Of a stretch of 64,000 bases of DNA, positions 8,967 to 16,713 are shown piece by piece. Source of the DNA: an uncultured Eubacteriales bacterium (GTDB taxonomy: Bacteria > Bacillota > Clostridia > Oscillospirales > Acutalibacteraceae). Made by a program: the position numbers and the translations under genes. The DNA lies in assembly GCA_934692675.1 (NCBI GenBank), contig CAKUUD010000001.1, positions 248,001 to 312,000 on the forward strand, written 5' to 3'. The stretch's first letter is position 1. Every line of letters starts with the position of its first letter. The notes below the pieces were generated by a model that saw nothing but the letters and a program-made list of their open reading frames with translations, ran no database searches and had not been told where the DNA came from.

Positions 8967-9557
8967 ATGACTAAAACTATAGTAGTAGCTTCAGGCAATG
9001 CAGGAAAAATAATACAAATAAAAGAAACTCTTGCCGACCTTAATATAGAGGTAAAGAGCATGAAAGAATTTGGAATAGACGAACCTATAGAAAACGGAAA
9101 ATCATATTCCGAAAACGCTTTAATAAAAGCAAGAAACGTTTTTCGGTTCTGTAATCTTCCCACTTTAGCGGATGATTCGGGATTTGAACTGGAAGAGATA
9201 AATAAATTCCCTGGCCTTGTCTCAGGTAGATTTGCTGATGCTTGTGGAGGCTATAAAAATTCTTTTGAAATATTAGAAAAATGCATTACCGAAAACAGAA
9301 ATGCTAAATTTTGTACATCAATGGCATTTGTTTTTGAAAAAGATGGTCGGGTAGTGGAGAAAATATTTGACGGAAAAATAAAAGGAAAATTTATTTACCC
9401 ACCCAGAGGCACTAACGGATTTGGCTACTGTCCTTGCTTTAAACCTGATGGTTATGATGAAACATTTGCCGAAATGGATGATGAACTTCGTGAAAATATT
9501 AATCATCGTGCTGTGGCATTAAAAAAGTTTTCGGAATTTTTTAAAAATAATTTTTAA
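8967..9557 (+). CDS. rdgB: RdgB/HAM1 non-canonical purine NTP pyrophosphatase
   Basis: This enzyme hydrolyses dITP, ITP and XTP to monophosphates, cleaning the nucleotide pool. Conserved elements are the N-terminal SGNAGK loop (about 9-14), ENA(L)xKA, LADDSGFE (about 66-73), the FGYCPCF segment that corresponds to FGYDPIF, and C-terminal NHRAVAL. The Cys in place of Asp in FGYCPCF is a modest departure from the usual motif. The ATG follows AAAAGGAGC. The gene heads a unit with the downstream ABC-F protein (12-base gap). Confidence 0.94.
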   Translation: MTKTIVVASGNAGKIIQIKETLADLNIEVKSMKEFGIDEPIENGKSYSENALIKARNVFRFCNLPTLADDSGFELEEINKFPGLVSGRFADACGGYKNSFEILEKCITENRNAKFCTSMAFVFEKDGRVVEKIFDGKIKGKFIYPPRGTNGFGYCPCFKPDGYDETFAEMDDELRENINHRAVALKKFSEFFKNNF

Positions 9558-9569
9558 CAGGAGTTTGAA

Positions 9570-11111
9570 ATGGGACTTTTAGAAGCTATAAATATTTCTC
9601 ATTCTTTTGGTGACAAAATTCTTTATAAAAACGCTTCTTTTGAACTTTTTAAGGGAGAACACATGGGAATAGTGGGAGAGAACGGCGCTGGAAAAACAAC
9701 TTTGCTTGATTCTCTTTCCGCAAAAATCATTCCGGACGTAGGAGAAATACGTGTTCAAAAAGGAATAAAATTAGGATATTTGGATCAGCACGCCAAAATT
9801 AATACGGACATCAGCATATTTGAATATTTAAAAACTGCATTTAATGATTTGTATGAAATTGATGATAAATTAAAAAAAATTTACGAAAATATGGCCGAAG
9901 ACAGCAGTGAGGAGATTTTAAATAAAGCCTCGGACTATCAAAGTTTACTTGTTAATCGAGGCTTCTATGAAATAGAAAGCAATATATTAAAAGTAGCGGA
10001 TGGCCTGGGAATAAACTCTTTTGGCATTGATTCTAAGCTCAAAAATTTGAGCGGTGGTCAACGCGCAAAAGTTATTTTAGCAAAATTGCTTTTGGGAAAT
10101 CCCGATGTTTTATTGCTTGATGAGCCAACTAATTTCTTGGACACAAATCATATAATTTGGCTTACAGATTACCTAAAAAATTTTAAAAATGCATTTGTTG
10201 TTATATCTCATGATTTCGAATTTTTAGATAAAATAACCAATTGTATATGCAACATAGAATTTAATAATATAAAAAAATATTCCGGAAATTTTTCTAAATT
10301 CATCAAGAACAAAGAGATGAATAAAATCAGTTATGAACGTGAATTTAAAGCTCAACAAAAAGAAATAAATAAATTAGAAACATATATTCAAAAAAATAAA
10401 GTAAGAGCTTCTACCGCGAAGCAAGCCAAGAGCCGTCAAAAAATGCTTGATAAAATGGATAGGCTCTCTGCTCCGAAAGAATTAGAAAAGCCTCATTTTA
10501 TTTTTAAATCCATGCCGATAAGTTCAGGTAAAGCAATGATAATTAAAGATTTGGAAGTGGGATACAATAACAAGCCCATACTCCCAAGAATAAATTTAGA
10601 GATTTTAAACGGCGAAAAAATAGCCATTGTTGGATTTAACGGAATAGGAAAGTCAACTTTGTTAAAAACTTTGTTGGGTATAATTCCTTCGGTAAAAGGC
10701 TATTCCTGGACATTCGATACCACTCATGTGGCGTATTTTGAGCAGGAGCTCAATTGGGAAGATAATACTTTAAGTCCGCTTGAAATTATTCGAGATAAAT
10801 TTCCAAAATTATCCCAAAAAGACGCAAGAAGTTGCCTCGCCAAGTGTGCAATAAGCAGTAAAGAAGTTCTTGAGCCCATCAAATTGCTTAGCGGCGGCGA
10901 ACAAGCAAAAGTTAAATTGTGTATGCTAATGCTTAAAAATTCTAATTTTCTCGTACTGGATGAACCTACCAATCACCTGGATGTACTGGCAAAAGTTGCA
11001 TTAAAAGAGCAGCTTAAATCATGGGAAGGAACTTTAGTTTTGGTTTCGCATGATAAGCAATTTTATAGTGATATTTGTAAAAAAGTTATAGATATTGAAA
11101 AAATTATATAA
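9570..11111 (+). CDS. ABC-F family ATPase (ribosome-associated type)
   Basis: This soluble protein has two ABC domains and no membrane segments, as in ABC-F translation factors and antibiotic-resistance proteins. Domain 1 has Walker A GENGAGKTT (about 36-44), signature LSGGQRAK and Walker B LLLDEPTNFLD. A charged helical linker follows (about 245-310). Domain 2 has Walker A GFNGIGKST (about 354), signature LSGGEQAK and LVLDEPTNHLD. The 513-residue length is typical. The linker is basic (KNKVRASTAKQAKSRQ), like the P-site tRNA interaction motif of this family. The exact subfamily cannot be assigned by reading. Confidence 0.93.
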   Translation: MGLLEAINISHSFGDKILYKNASFELFKGEHMGIVGENGAGKTTLLDSLSAKIIPDVGEIRVQKGIKLGYLDQHAKINTDISIFEYLKTAFNDLYEIDDKLKKIYENMAEDSSEEILNKASDYQSLLVNRGFYEIESNILKVADGLGINSFGIDSKLKNLSGGQRAKVILAKLLLGNPDVLLLDEPTNFLDTNHIIWLTDYLKNFKNAFVVISHDFEFLDKITNCICNIEFNNIKKYSGNFSKFIKNKEMNKISYEREFKAQQKEINKLETYIQKNKVRASTAKQAKSRQKMLDKMDRLSAPKELEKPHFIFKSMPISSGKAMIIKDLEVGYNNKPILPRINLEILNGEKIAIVGFNGIGKSTLLKTLLGIIPSVKGYSWTFDTTHVAYFEQELNWEDNTLSPLEIIRDKFPKLSQKDARSCLAKCAISSKEVLEPIKLLSGGEQAKVKLCMLMLKNSNFLVLDEPTNHLDVLAKVALKEQLKSWEGTLVLVSHDKQFYSDICKKVIDIEKII

Positions 11112-11132
11112 TACTAATATCGGAGGTCCTAA

Positions 11133-11837
11133 ATGGAAAATATGGATACTGATTTAGAACAATTTATAGAAAATAAACTGTTGGATATGAAAGATGATAA
11201 GTATCGAGATTTTACCTCCAAACTTATTCCTACTGTGGAAAAATCACGTATAATAGGCGTTAGAACTCCTGACCTTAGAAAATTTGCCAAGGAAATTTTT
11301 AAAGAAAAAGATTATAAAAATTTTTTGGATCATTTACCTCACAAATATTATGAAGAAAATAATTTACACGGATTTATAATTGAAAATATTAAAGATTACA
11401 ACCTGGTGATTTATTATTTGGAGAATTTTTTCCCGTATATAGATAATTGGTCTACCTGTGATTTAATAAGCCCTAAAATTTTCAAAAAGCATCTTCCTGA
11501 ATTAATTTTTAAAATAAAAGAGTGGATAAATAGTGATCAAATTTACTCAGTGAGATTTGGAATAGAAATGCTTATGACCCATTACCTTGGCGATAATTTT
11601 TTACCGGAATATTTAAATTTGGTTGCAGATATAAAATCCGATGAGTACTATATTAATATGATGATTGCGTGGTATTTTTCAACGGCGCTTGCTAAGCAAT
11701 ATGATTTTGCTATTAAATACATAGAAAATAAAAAGCTTGGCAAGTGGGTTCATAACAAGTCTATTCAAAAAGCTTTAGAAAGCAGAAGAATTTCGCTCAA
11801 TAAAAAAGAATATTTAAAAACCTTAAAAATTAAATGA
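11133..11837 (+). CDS. DNA alkylation repair enzyme (AlkD-like)
   Basis: This is a 234-residue all-helical HEAT-like repeat protein of the AlkD/AlkC DNA glycosylase superfamily, which removes alkylated bases. Typical elements are GVRTPDLRKFAKE (about 43-55), the central DNWSTCD segment (about 107-113) with catalytic-type Asp/Trp residues, MMIAWYFSTA, and WVHNKSIQKALESRRIS near the C terminus. The ATG follows CGGAGGTCC. It is 21 bases after the ABC-F gene and probably co-transcribed. Confidence 0.88.
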   Translation: MENMDTDLEQFIENKLLDMKDDKYRDFTSKLIPTVEKSRIIGVRTPDLRKFAKEIFKEKDYKNFLDHLPHKYYEENNLHGFIIENIKDYNLVIYYLENFFPYIDNWSTCDLISPKIFKKHLPELIFKIKEWINSDQIYSVRFGIEMLMTHYLGDNFLPEYLNLVADIKSDEYYINMMIAWYFSTALAKQYDFAIKYIENKKLGKWVHNKSIQKALESRRISLNKKEYLKTLKIK

Positions 11838-11914
11838 AATTTACTATAATATTTGATATAATTAAATCGGGCATTTGTATGCTCAATTTTTAAATTTTAT
11901 CGGAGAGATGTTTA

Positions 11915-12148
11915 ATGACAGAATCAGTAAATGAACTTAAAAAAATGCTTGAAGAAGACAATGAAGAAAGAAAGATGGTAAGTCCGCAAAAGTGGGCAGG
12001 GTTTGTCGAGAGTACTATAGTTAATTTTTTTGACCAATATAAAATCGAAAAACTTTCTATCGAAGACGGCAATGGTAATAAGGCAAAGCTTTCCAGGACT
12101 AAAGACAACGGAATCAAAATTGAATATCGTTCTACAGTTATGATGTAA
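11915..12148 (+). CDS. Small conserved-looking hypothetical protein
   Basis: This 77-residue acidic, soluble protein has no recognised domain. Its N-terminal 25 residues are helical and charged, followed by a Trp and a segment that looks like a beta hairpin. ATG 11915 is preceded by CGGAGAGATG at suitable distance, and the gene is closed by a strong terminator 2 bases after the stop. The opposite strand also has open frames across this region, but they lack ribosome-binding sites. Confidence 0.7.
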   Translation: MTESVNELKKMLEEDNEERKMVSPQKWAGFVESTIVNFFDQYKIEKLSIEDGNGNKAKLSRTKDNGIKIEYRSTVMM

Positions 12149-12150
12149 AT

Positions 12151-12187
12151 AAAAAATCATCCCCGATTATTTGAGGGATGATTTTTT
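12151..12187. terminator. Bidirectional terminator between convergent genes
   Basis: A 13-bp perfect stem, AAAAAATCATCCC (12151-12163) and GGGATGATTTTTT (12175-12187), serves both the + strand small gene and the - strand phosphohexomutase. Confidence 0.85.
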
Positions 12188-12189
12188 AA

Positions 12190-13749
12190 TTATAATTGTT
12201 TTTCAAAATTTGATAAATCCAATTCTGACTTTTTAGCAAGGAAAGGTTTGATTGATTTTAGCATATTTTTTAGGTAATTAAATGTGTAGCTTTCGGCATA
12301 AAGTACAAGTACCGGGTCATGTACACTTCTACGTAAAAGTAGCCACCCTTTGTTGTTTTTATAATTGAAATTTACTCTAATGCCTTCAATATTATTTTTT
12401 TCTAAATCCATATGTTTGCTTGAATTTACACTATTTTTAAAGTCATTAAGAACTTTTATACTGATTTCATCCAAGCTTTTATCGGGTGCTTGTTTTATAG
12501 GAATTTTAATGGTTATTTCTTCTTTTGGGCTAACTAATCCTGCCAATATGTTTTCGAAAGTTTTGTTTTCTTTTTTAAGTTTTACCATTTCGATTACTAT
12601 CTTACAAGCCAAGTATGCTCCATCATCTATAAATTTATTTTCTTTAAAGGCTGCATGACCTGAAGTTTCTATTGCCAGCGGACAGTTTTCGCCTTGGCTG
12701 TTTATTTCTTTCGCCATTTCTATAACATTATGGTATCCTCTTTTGTATCTGAATTGACTGCCGCCTAAGTTTTCAATAAAACTTTTTAAATAATCAGACG
12801 TAACAGAATCTGTTACAATTACGGAGTCAGGATTATTTTTCAGCACCATAGAAGATGCTAGAGCTATAAGCCTATTTTTAGAAATAGGGTGACCATCGCA
12901 ATCAACTACGGCAGCTCTGTCGACGTCTGTGTCAAATATAATTCCCAAATCGGCTTTTTCTCTTTTTACAGCTTCTGTTATGGATTTTATTGCTTCAGGC
13001 TCTTCTGGATTAGGAATGTGGTTAGGGAATTTTCCGTCAGGGTTCAAAAACTGACTCCCTTCAATATTAGCACCCAAAGGTTTTAATACGTCGTTTGCAA
13101 AAAATCCTCCAACTCCATTTCCGGCATCTACGATTATTTTAAATCCTTCAAGAGGTTTGTTGTGCTCACTTGGAATGGAATCTAATATAAGATTTCTCAG
13201 CTTTTCTGAATAATACTCCATCAAATTAACAAATCTTACAGTCCCTTTTTTATCAAGACTTGGTAATGAACCTTCTTGAGCTATTTCTAGGATTTCACTA
13301 AGTTCATCTGCGGATATTCCTCCATCGGAAACAAAAAATTTTAAACCATTTCTGTCACTCGGGTGGTGACTGGCTGTAATTTCTATCGATGCAGTGCATG
13401 ATAATACCGACATAGACATGTACATTGCCGGGGTGGAGGTTAGTGCACAGTCGTAAATTTTGATTCCTAAACTCCTTAGCGAGTTTATAATCACATTTTT
13501 TATTCTTGAAGCAGAATTCCTGGAATCGTGTCCTACAGCTATGGTTATAGAAGGATAGTCAAGACTATTTTTTTTTGCCAGCCACTCCACAAATGCTAGT
13601 GAAACCTTTTCCACTACCTTATTCGAAAGGTCTATTTTTTCTTCGCTTCCTTCGGCTATTCCTCGAATATCTGATCCGCTTTTTATTTTTTTCCAAATCC
13701 CTTCTAACATTTTCGAACCCTTTCCTTCCGTGTTTTTATAATTTTCCAT
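12190..13749 (-). CDS. Phosphoglucomutase/phosphomannomutase (alpha-D-phosphohexomutase)
   Basis: This enzyme interconverts hexose 1- and 6-phosphates through a phosphoserine intermediate. The catalytic Ser is in TASHHP (Ser about 127). The metal loop is DTDVDRA (about 275), the sugar loop is ETSGH and the phosphate-binding C-terminal domain has RRSVHDP. The length of 519 residues is in the longer AlgC/PMM-PGM group. The annotated start gives 13 residues before a second Met; both are plausible. It is not an obvious GlmM, which is about 450 residues and usually next to cdaR; here cdaA-cdaR is 9 kb away with no mutase beside it. Confidence 0.9.
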   Translation of the reverse strand: MENYKNTEGKGSKMLEGIWKKIKSGSDIRGIAEGSEEKIDLSNKVVEKVSLAFVEWLAKKNSLDYPSITIAVGHDSRNSASRIKNVIINSLRSLGIKIYDCALTSTPAMYMSMSVLSCTASIEITASHHPSDRNGLKFFVSDGGISADELSEILEIAQEGSLPSLDKKGTVRFVNLMEYYSEKLRNLILDSIPSEHNKPLEGFKIIVDAGNGVGGFFANDVLKPLGANIEGSQFLNPDGKFPNHIPNPEEPEAIKSITEAVKREKADLGIIFDTDVDRAAVVDCDGHPISKNRLIALASSMVLKNNPDSVIVTDSVTSDYLKSFIENLGGSQFRYKRGYHNVIEMAKEINSQGENCPLAIETSGHAAFKENKFIDDGAYLACKIVIEMVKLKKENKTFENILAGLVSPKEEITIKIPIKQAPDKSLDEISIKVLNDFKNSVNSSKHMDLEKNNIEGIRVNFNYKNNKGWLLLRRSVHDPVLVLYAESYTFNYLKNMLKSIKPFLAKKSELDLSNFEKQL

Positions 13750-13852
13750 TTTTTGTATTTCAAATATTTTTGATTATAACATATTAAATAAAGAAAATAA
13801 ATATAATATTTGTCATAATTTGTGTAAAAAATTACTAAATGAGCATATTCTA

Positions 13853-15034
13853 TTATTTTTCAGGAATCAAAAGCACTTGACCTCTATATAAATTTCCGTT
13901 TTTCAAATTGTTTAGGGACATGATTTCTCTGTATCTTCTTCCGCTCCCCAAAAAGTTTTGAGATATTTTCCAAAGTGTATCGCCGCTCTTCACGACGTAA
14001 GTTTTTTGATTTGAATTTTCTTTGGGTTGAGATGGTATTTTTAAAATTTGACCAGGATAAATCATATCATTCGTAAGACCGTTCTCTTCCATGATTTCAG
14101 TGTATCTTGGCCCCATACCCAAAAATTCTTTCGATATTTTCCAAAGTGTATCACCGCGTTTTACTCTGTATAATATAAAATTCGATTCATTTTCTTGAGG
14201 GGGCAATCTTAAAATTTGACCTGCAAAAATTATAGGACGGGTTATATTATTAAGCTCCATGAGCTTTTTATATTTTTCTTCGTCTCCAAAAACTTTTTTT
14301 GCTATACTTCTTAGGTTTTCTCCGTTTTGCACTGTGTAAAATATAGGTTCGTTAAAATCAGGTTCTTGGCTTTTGGACTCCTCTTTTTGTGTTTCTGTAT
14401 TAGTAATTTCGTTCAAGTGATTCAGCCCTCTTTCTCTTATTAATTCCGGATAATTCACATAAGAAATATCCAGGTTTACATTTCCGGAAATTCCTTTTAT
14501 ATTTCCTCTATTTGAATGTTGCCAGATAGTTACATTTTTATCGTAGGAAGGTCCCATGTCTGTGCTTGTAGTCCAGTCGGCAAGCCATATATCAATATCG
14601 TTTAATCTTTCGGTATCAATATAATTGTTTAGCATCTCAATATTTGCGTAAAGAATAGGCATATATCCAGCGCTTTTGATTACATTAAAAAATGCAGAGA
14701 TTATATTCGTAAAAAAATCTTTTCCCGCATTCATCGCAGATTCACTTTCTATTGAAAGTGCGAGTGGGTAGGTGAATTTATAATTTTTTATAGTTGCCAA
14801 AAAATGATTTGCTTCCGCAACTGCGTTGCTTGTGTTTTGAGCGCTGGACTGGTGGTAAGCTCCGGCGTTTATTCCGGTTTTTGAAATGTTATTTATATTG
14901 CTTAAAAATTGGCTGTCAACTCCCGAAGAATCAAATGTTGCTCGTATCATCGCAAAATTTATTTCGCTTAATTCAACGTTTTTCCAATTTATGCTTCCTT
15001 GCGCGTCTGAAATATCTATTCCGTTATATGGCAT
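13853..15034 (-). CDS. GH25 lysozyme-like protein with three LysM domains
   Basis: Residues about 1-195 are a glycoside hydrolase family 25 (Chalaropsis-type muramidase) barrel: GIDIS at the start, the FAMIRAT strand, WLADWT near 150 and the terminal LDISY segment. Three LysM repeats follow (about 225-275, 288-338, 345-393), each with GDTLWKIS or a variant and ending in GQIL. The usual catalytic DxE pair of GH25 is replaced by SIE (in LALSIESE), so the Glu is kept but the first Asp is lost. There is no signal peptide. The ATG has a GGAGAG site upstream on this strand. It is likely a cell-wall or spore-cortex enzyme, or a wall-binding protein with reduced activity. Confidence 0.9.
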   Translation of the reverse strand: MPYNGIDISDAQGSINWKNVELSEINFAMIRATFDSSGVDSQFLSNINNISKTGINAGAYHQSSAQNTSNAVAEANHFLATIKNYKFTYPLALSIESESAMNAGKDFFTNIISAFFNVIKSAGYMPILYANIEMLNNYIDTERLNDIDIWLADWTTSTDMGPSYDKNVTIWQHSNRGNIKGISGNVNLDISYVNYPELIRERGLNHLNEITNTETQKEESKSQEPDFNEPIFYTVQNGENLRSIAKKVFGDEEKYKKLMELNNITRPIIFAGQILRLPPQENESNFILYRVKRGDTLWKISKEFLGMGPRYTEIMEENGLTNDMIYPGQILKIPSQPKENSNQKTYVVKSGDTLWKISQNFLGSGRRYREIMSLNNLKNGNLYRGQVLLIPEK

Positions 15035-15162
15035 AATTAAATCTCTCCTTAAACTAATTTTGAGTTTAAATTTTTAAACCATCTCCATTCTGTTATAAAT
15101 ACACTATTTTGACTTGTATTTTTCAATAAAATTATGATATCCTACAATAGTTTTTTATCTTA

Positions 15163-15191
15163 TTGACATACAAGTTAATAAATGTTATGCT
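15163..15191 (+). promoter_or_regulatory. tRNA operon promoter
   Basis: TTGACA (15163-15168) and TATGCT (15186-15191) have 17-base spacing, 24 bases before tRNA-Thr. Confidence 0.7.
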
Positions 15192-15215
15192 ATATCACGT
15201 GGTAAATATGCTTAA

Positions 15216-15291
15216 GCTGGCGTAGCTCAGTTGGTAGAGCAATTGATTTGTAATCAATAGGTCGGGGGTTCGAGTCCCTTTGCCAGCTCCA
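15216..15291 (+). tRNA. tRNA-Thr (anticodon UGU)
   Basis: Complete cloverleaf. The acceptor stem GCTGGCG pairs with TGCCAGC, the D loop is AGCTCAGTTGGTAGAGC, the anticodon loop TTTGTAA has anticodon TGT, the T loop is GGTTCGAGTCC, and CCA is encoded. Confidence 0.96.
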
Positions 15292-15302
15292 TTTACCATG
15301 TT

Positions 15303-15387
15303 GGGAGATTTCCCGAGCGGTCAAAGGGGGCAGACTGTAAATCTGTTGCGTCACGCTTCGGTGGTTCGAATCCACCATCTCCCACCA
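15303..15387 (+). tRNA. tRNA-Tyr (anticodon GUA)
   Basis: The acceptor stem GGGAGAT pairs with ATCTCCC. The anticodon loop CTGTAAA has anticodon GTA. A long variable arm (type II tRNA) is followed by T loop GGTTCGAATCC and encoded CCA. It lies 11 bases after tRNA-Thr in the same transcript. Confidence 0.96.
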
Positions 15388-15389
15388 GG

Positions 15390-15420
15390 AAGAGACACTA
15401 CGTGGTAGTGTCTCTTTTTA
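15390..15420 (+). terminator. Terminator of tRNA operon
   Basis: A 12-bp perfect stem (15390-15401 with 15405-15416) and a T run directly follow the CCA of tRNA-Tyr. Confidence 0.85.
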
Positions 15421-15457
15421 TTAATTATTTTATAATTGTTAAAATGAAGGTGAATAA

Positions 15458-16336
15458 ATGAGTATAAAAATATTTGCACCTGCCAAAATAAATTTATTTT
15501 TGGAAATATTAAATCTTAGAAATGATGGATACCACAACGTAAACATGGTAATGCAAAGTGTTAATCTATGCGACGAATTGACGATTTCAAAATCTTTTGA
15601 CGATAAAATAAAAGTTACTTGCGATAAAAAATTGGATTGTTCCGAAAAAGAAAATATTGTTTATAAACTTACAAAAAAATTTTTTGAACATACAGGAATT
15701 AAAAACCCCGGAGTACATATTGATATTAAAAAAGTCATACCCGAAAAAGCTGGACTCGCCGGCGGAAGTAGCGATGGAGCGGCAACCTTGATTGGATTAA
15801 ATGAAATGTTTGGAACAAATTTGCCTACCGAAGAGCTTTGTGCTATAGCGGAAAAAGTAGGTTCAGATATCCCTTTTTGCATTGTTGGCGGTTCAGCATT
15901 GGCTACAGGAATCGGTACTGAAATTAGCAAAATAGATTCAAATTTAAATTTTTGGACTGTAATCGTAAAACCTCCGGTAGATGTTTCCACTAAAGAAGCG
16001 TATGAATCAATCGATAAATTCAAGGATAGTGATTTAAAAAATCCAGCAAAACTTTTAGATACGTTAAAGCAGAGTGACTTAAAGTCTTTGTGTGAAAATT
16101 TATTCAATCGATTTGAAAAAAACATACAAGAAAAAGAAATAGAAAAAATAAAAAAATTATTGCTTGCTAATGGAAGCTTGGGAGCGTGTATGAGTGGAAG
16201 CGGACCGAGCGTGTATGGGATATTTGAATCTTTTGAATCTGCAAAATCATGTGAAAAAGTTATGAAAAAATATTATAAAAATGTATTTGTATGTAGTTCT
16301 ATTAACTGCGGAGCTTTTTTGGATAAAAAATTATAA
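15458..16336 (+). CDS. ispE: 4-diphosphocytidyl-2-C-methyl-D-erythritol kinase
   Basis: This GHMP kinase phosphorylates CDP-ME in the MEP isoprenoid pathway. Visible signatures are the N-terminal APAKINLFL motif, DGYHNV, the ATP-binding GLAGGSSDGAA loop (about 97-107), DIPFC and the C-terminal CMSGSGPSVYG glycine-rich motif. The 292-residue length is usual. It is monocistronic, with a strong terminator at 16341. ispF, ispA and dxs of the same route lie within the next 13 kb. Confidence 0.96.
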   Translation: MSIKIFAPAKINLFLEILNLRNDGYHNVNMVMQSVNLCDELTISKSFDDKIKVTCDKKLDCSEKENIVYKLTKKFFEHTGIKNPGVHIDIKKVIPEKAGLAGGSSDGAATLIGLNEMFGTNLPTEELCAIAEKVGSDIPFCIVGGSALATGIGTEISKIDSNLNFWTVIVKPPVDVSTKEAYESIDKFKDSDLKNPAKLLDTLKQSDLKSLCENLFNRFEKNIQEKEIEKIKKLLLANGSLGACMSGSGPSVYGIFESFESAKSCEKVMKKYYKNVFVCSSINCGAFLDKKL

Positions 16337-16340
16337 AATG

Positions 16341-16383
16341 ATACTTCCTTGTAAATTATTAAACCTACAAGGAAGTATTTTTT
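16341..16383 (+). terminator. Terminator after ispE
   Basis: Perfect 13-bp stem ATACTTCCTTGTA (16341-16353) and TACAAGGAAGTAT (16366-16378) followed by T residues. Confidence 0.85.
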
Positions 16384-16399
16384 AGTTTAGTAAGTTAAA

Positions 16400-16543
16400 C
16401 TATTTGCTGTTAGAATGATTTTTTTGGTTAGTAGAATTTTTGCTGTTAGTGTTGTTTTTTGCGTTTGTAGAATTCTTAGCATTTGTAGAATTCTTTGCGT
16501 TTGTGTTGTTAGTGTTGTTTGTATTGTTAGTATTGTTTTTCAT
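16400..16543 (-). CDS. Asn/Thr-rich micropeptide with internal repeats
   Basis: This 47-residue open frame lies on the - strand. It starts at ATG 16543-16541, which is preceded on that strand by the excellent ribosome-binding site GGAGGTGAG, and ends in TAG at 16400. The protein is built almost only from Asn, Thr, Ser, Lys and Ala: an N-terminal run of NNT units, then the hexapeptide AKNSTN repeated, then related units. It has no signal peptide or hydrophobic stretch. The composition recalls gamma-type small acid-soluble spore proteins in being Asn-rich, but no family assignment is possible. The ribosome-binding site is the main reason to call it real. Confidence 0.6.
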   Translation of the reverse strand: MKNNTNNTNNTNNTNAKNSTNAKNSTNAKNNTNSKNSTNQKNHSNSK

Positions 16544-16713
16544 TTTTCTCACCTCCATGAAAGTATTATTAGCAGTTTGAATTTTATTTATACTAAAAAT
16601 TTTTTGGAAATAATTTGATTCAAAGATTTAAATATGTATACCGTGTAGATATTTACAGTGAGGCGTGTTATAATTATTTTTATGCATTCTAATTATAGTA
16701 AAGGGGAATTTTT

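Noticed and set aside
11890..12160. Two - strand frames opposite the 77-residue gene
   Set aside because: No ribosome-binding sites; the + strand frame has one and ends at a terminator.
15190..15378. 62-residue - strand frame across the two tRNA genes
   Set aside because: It is the well-known spurious frame made by antisense tRNA sequence (NPRPIDYKSIALPTELR type) and lacks a real start context.
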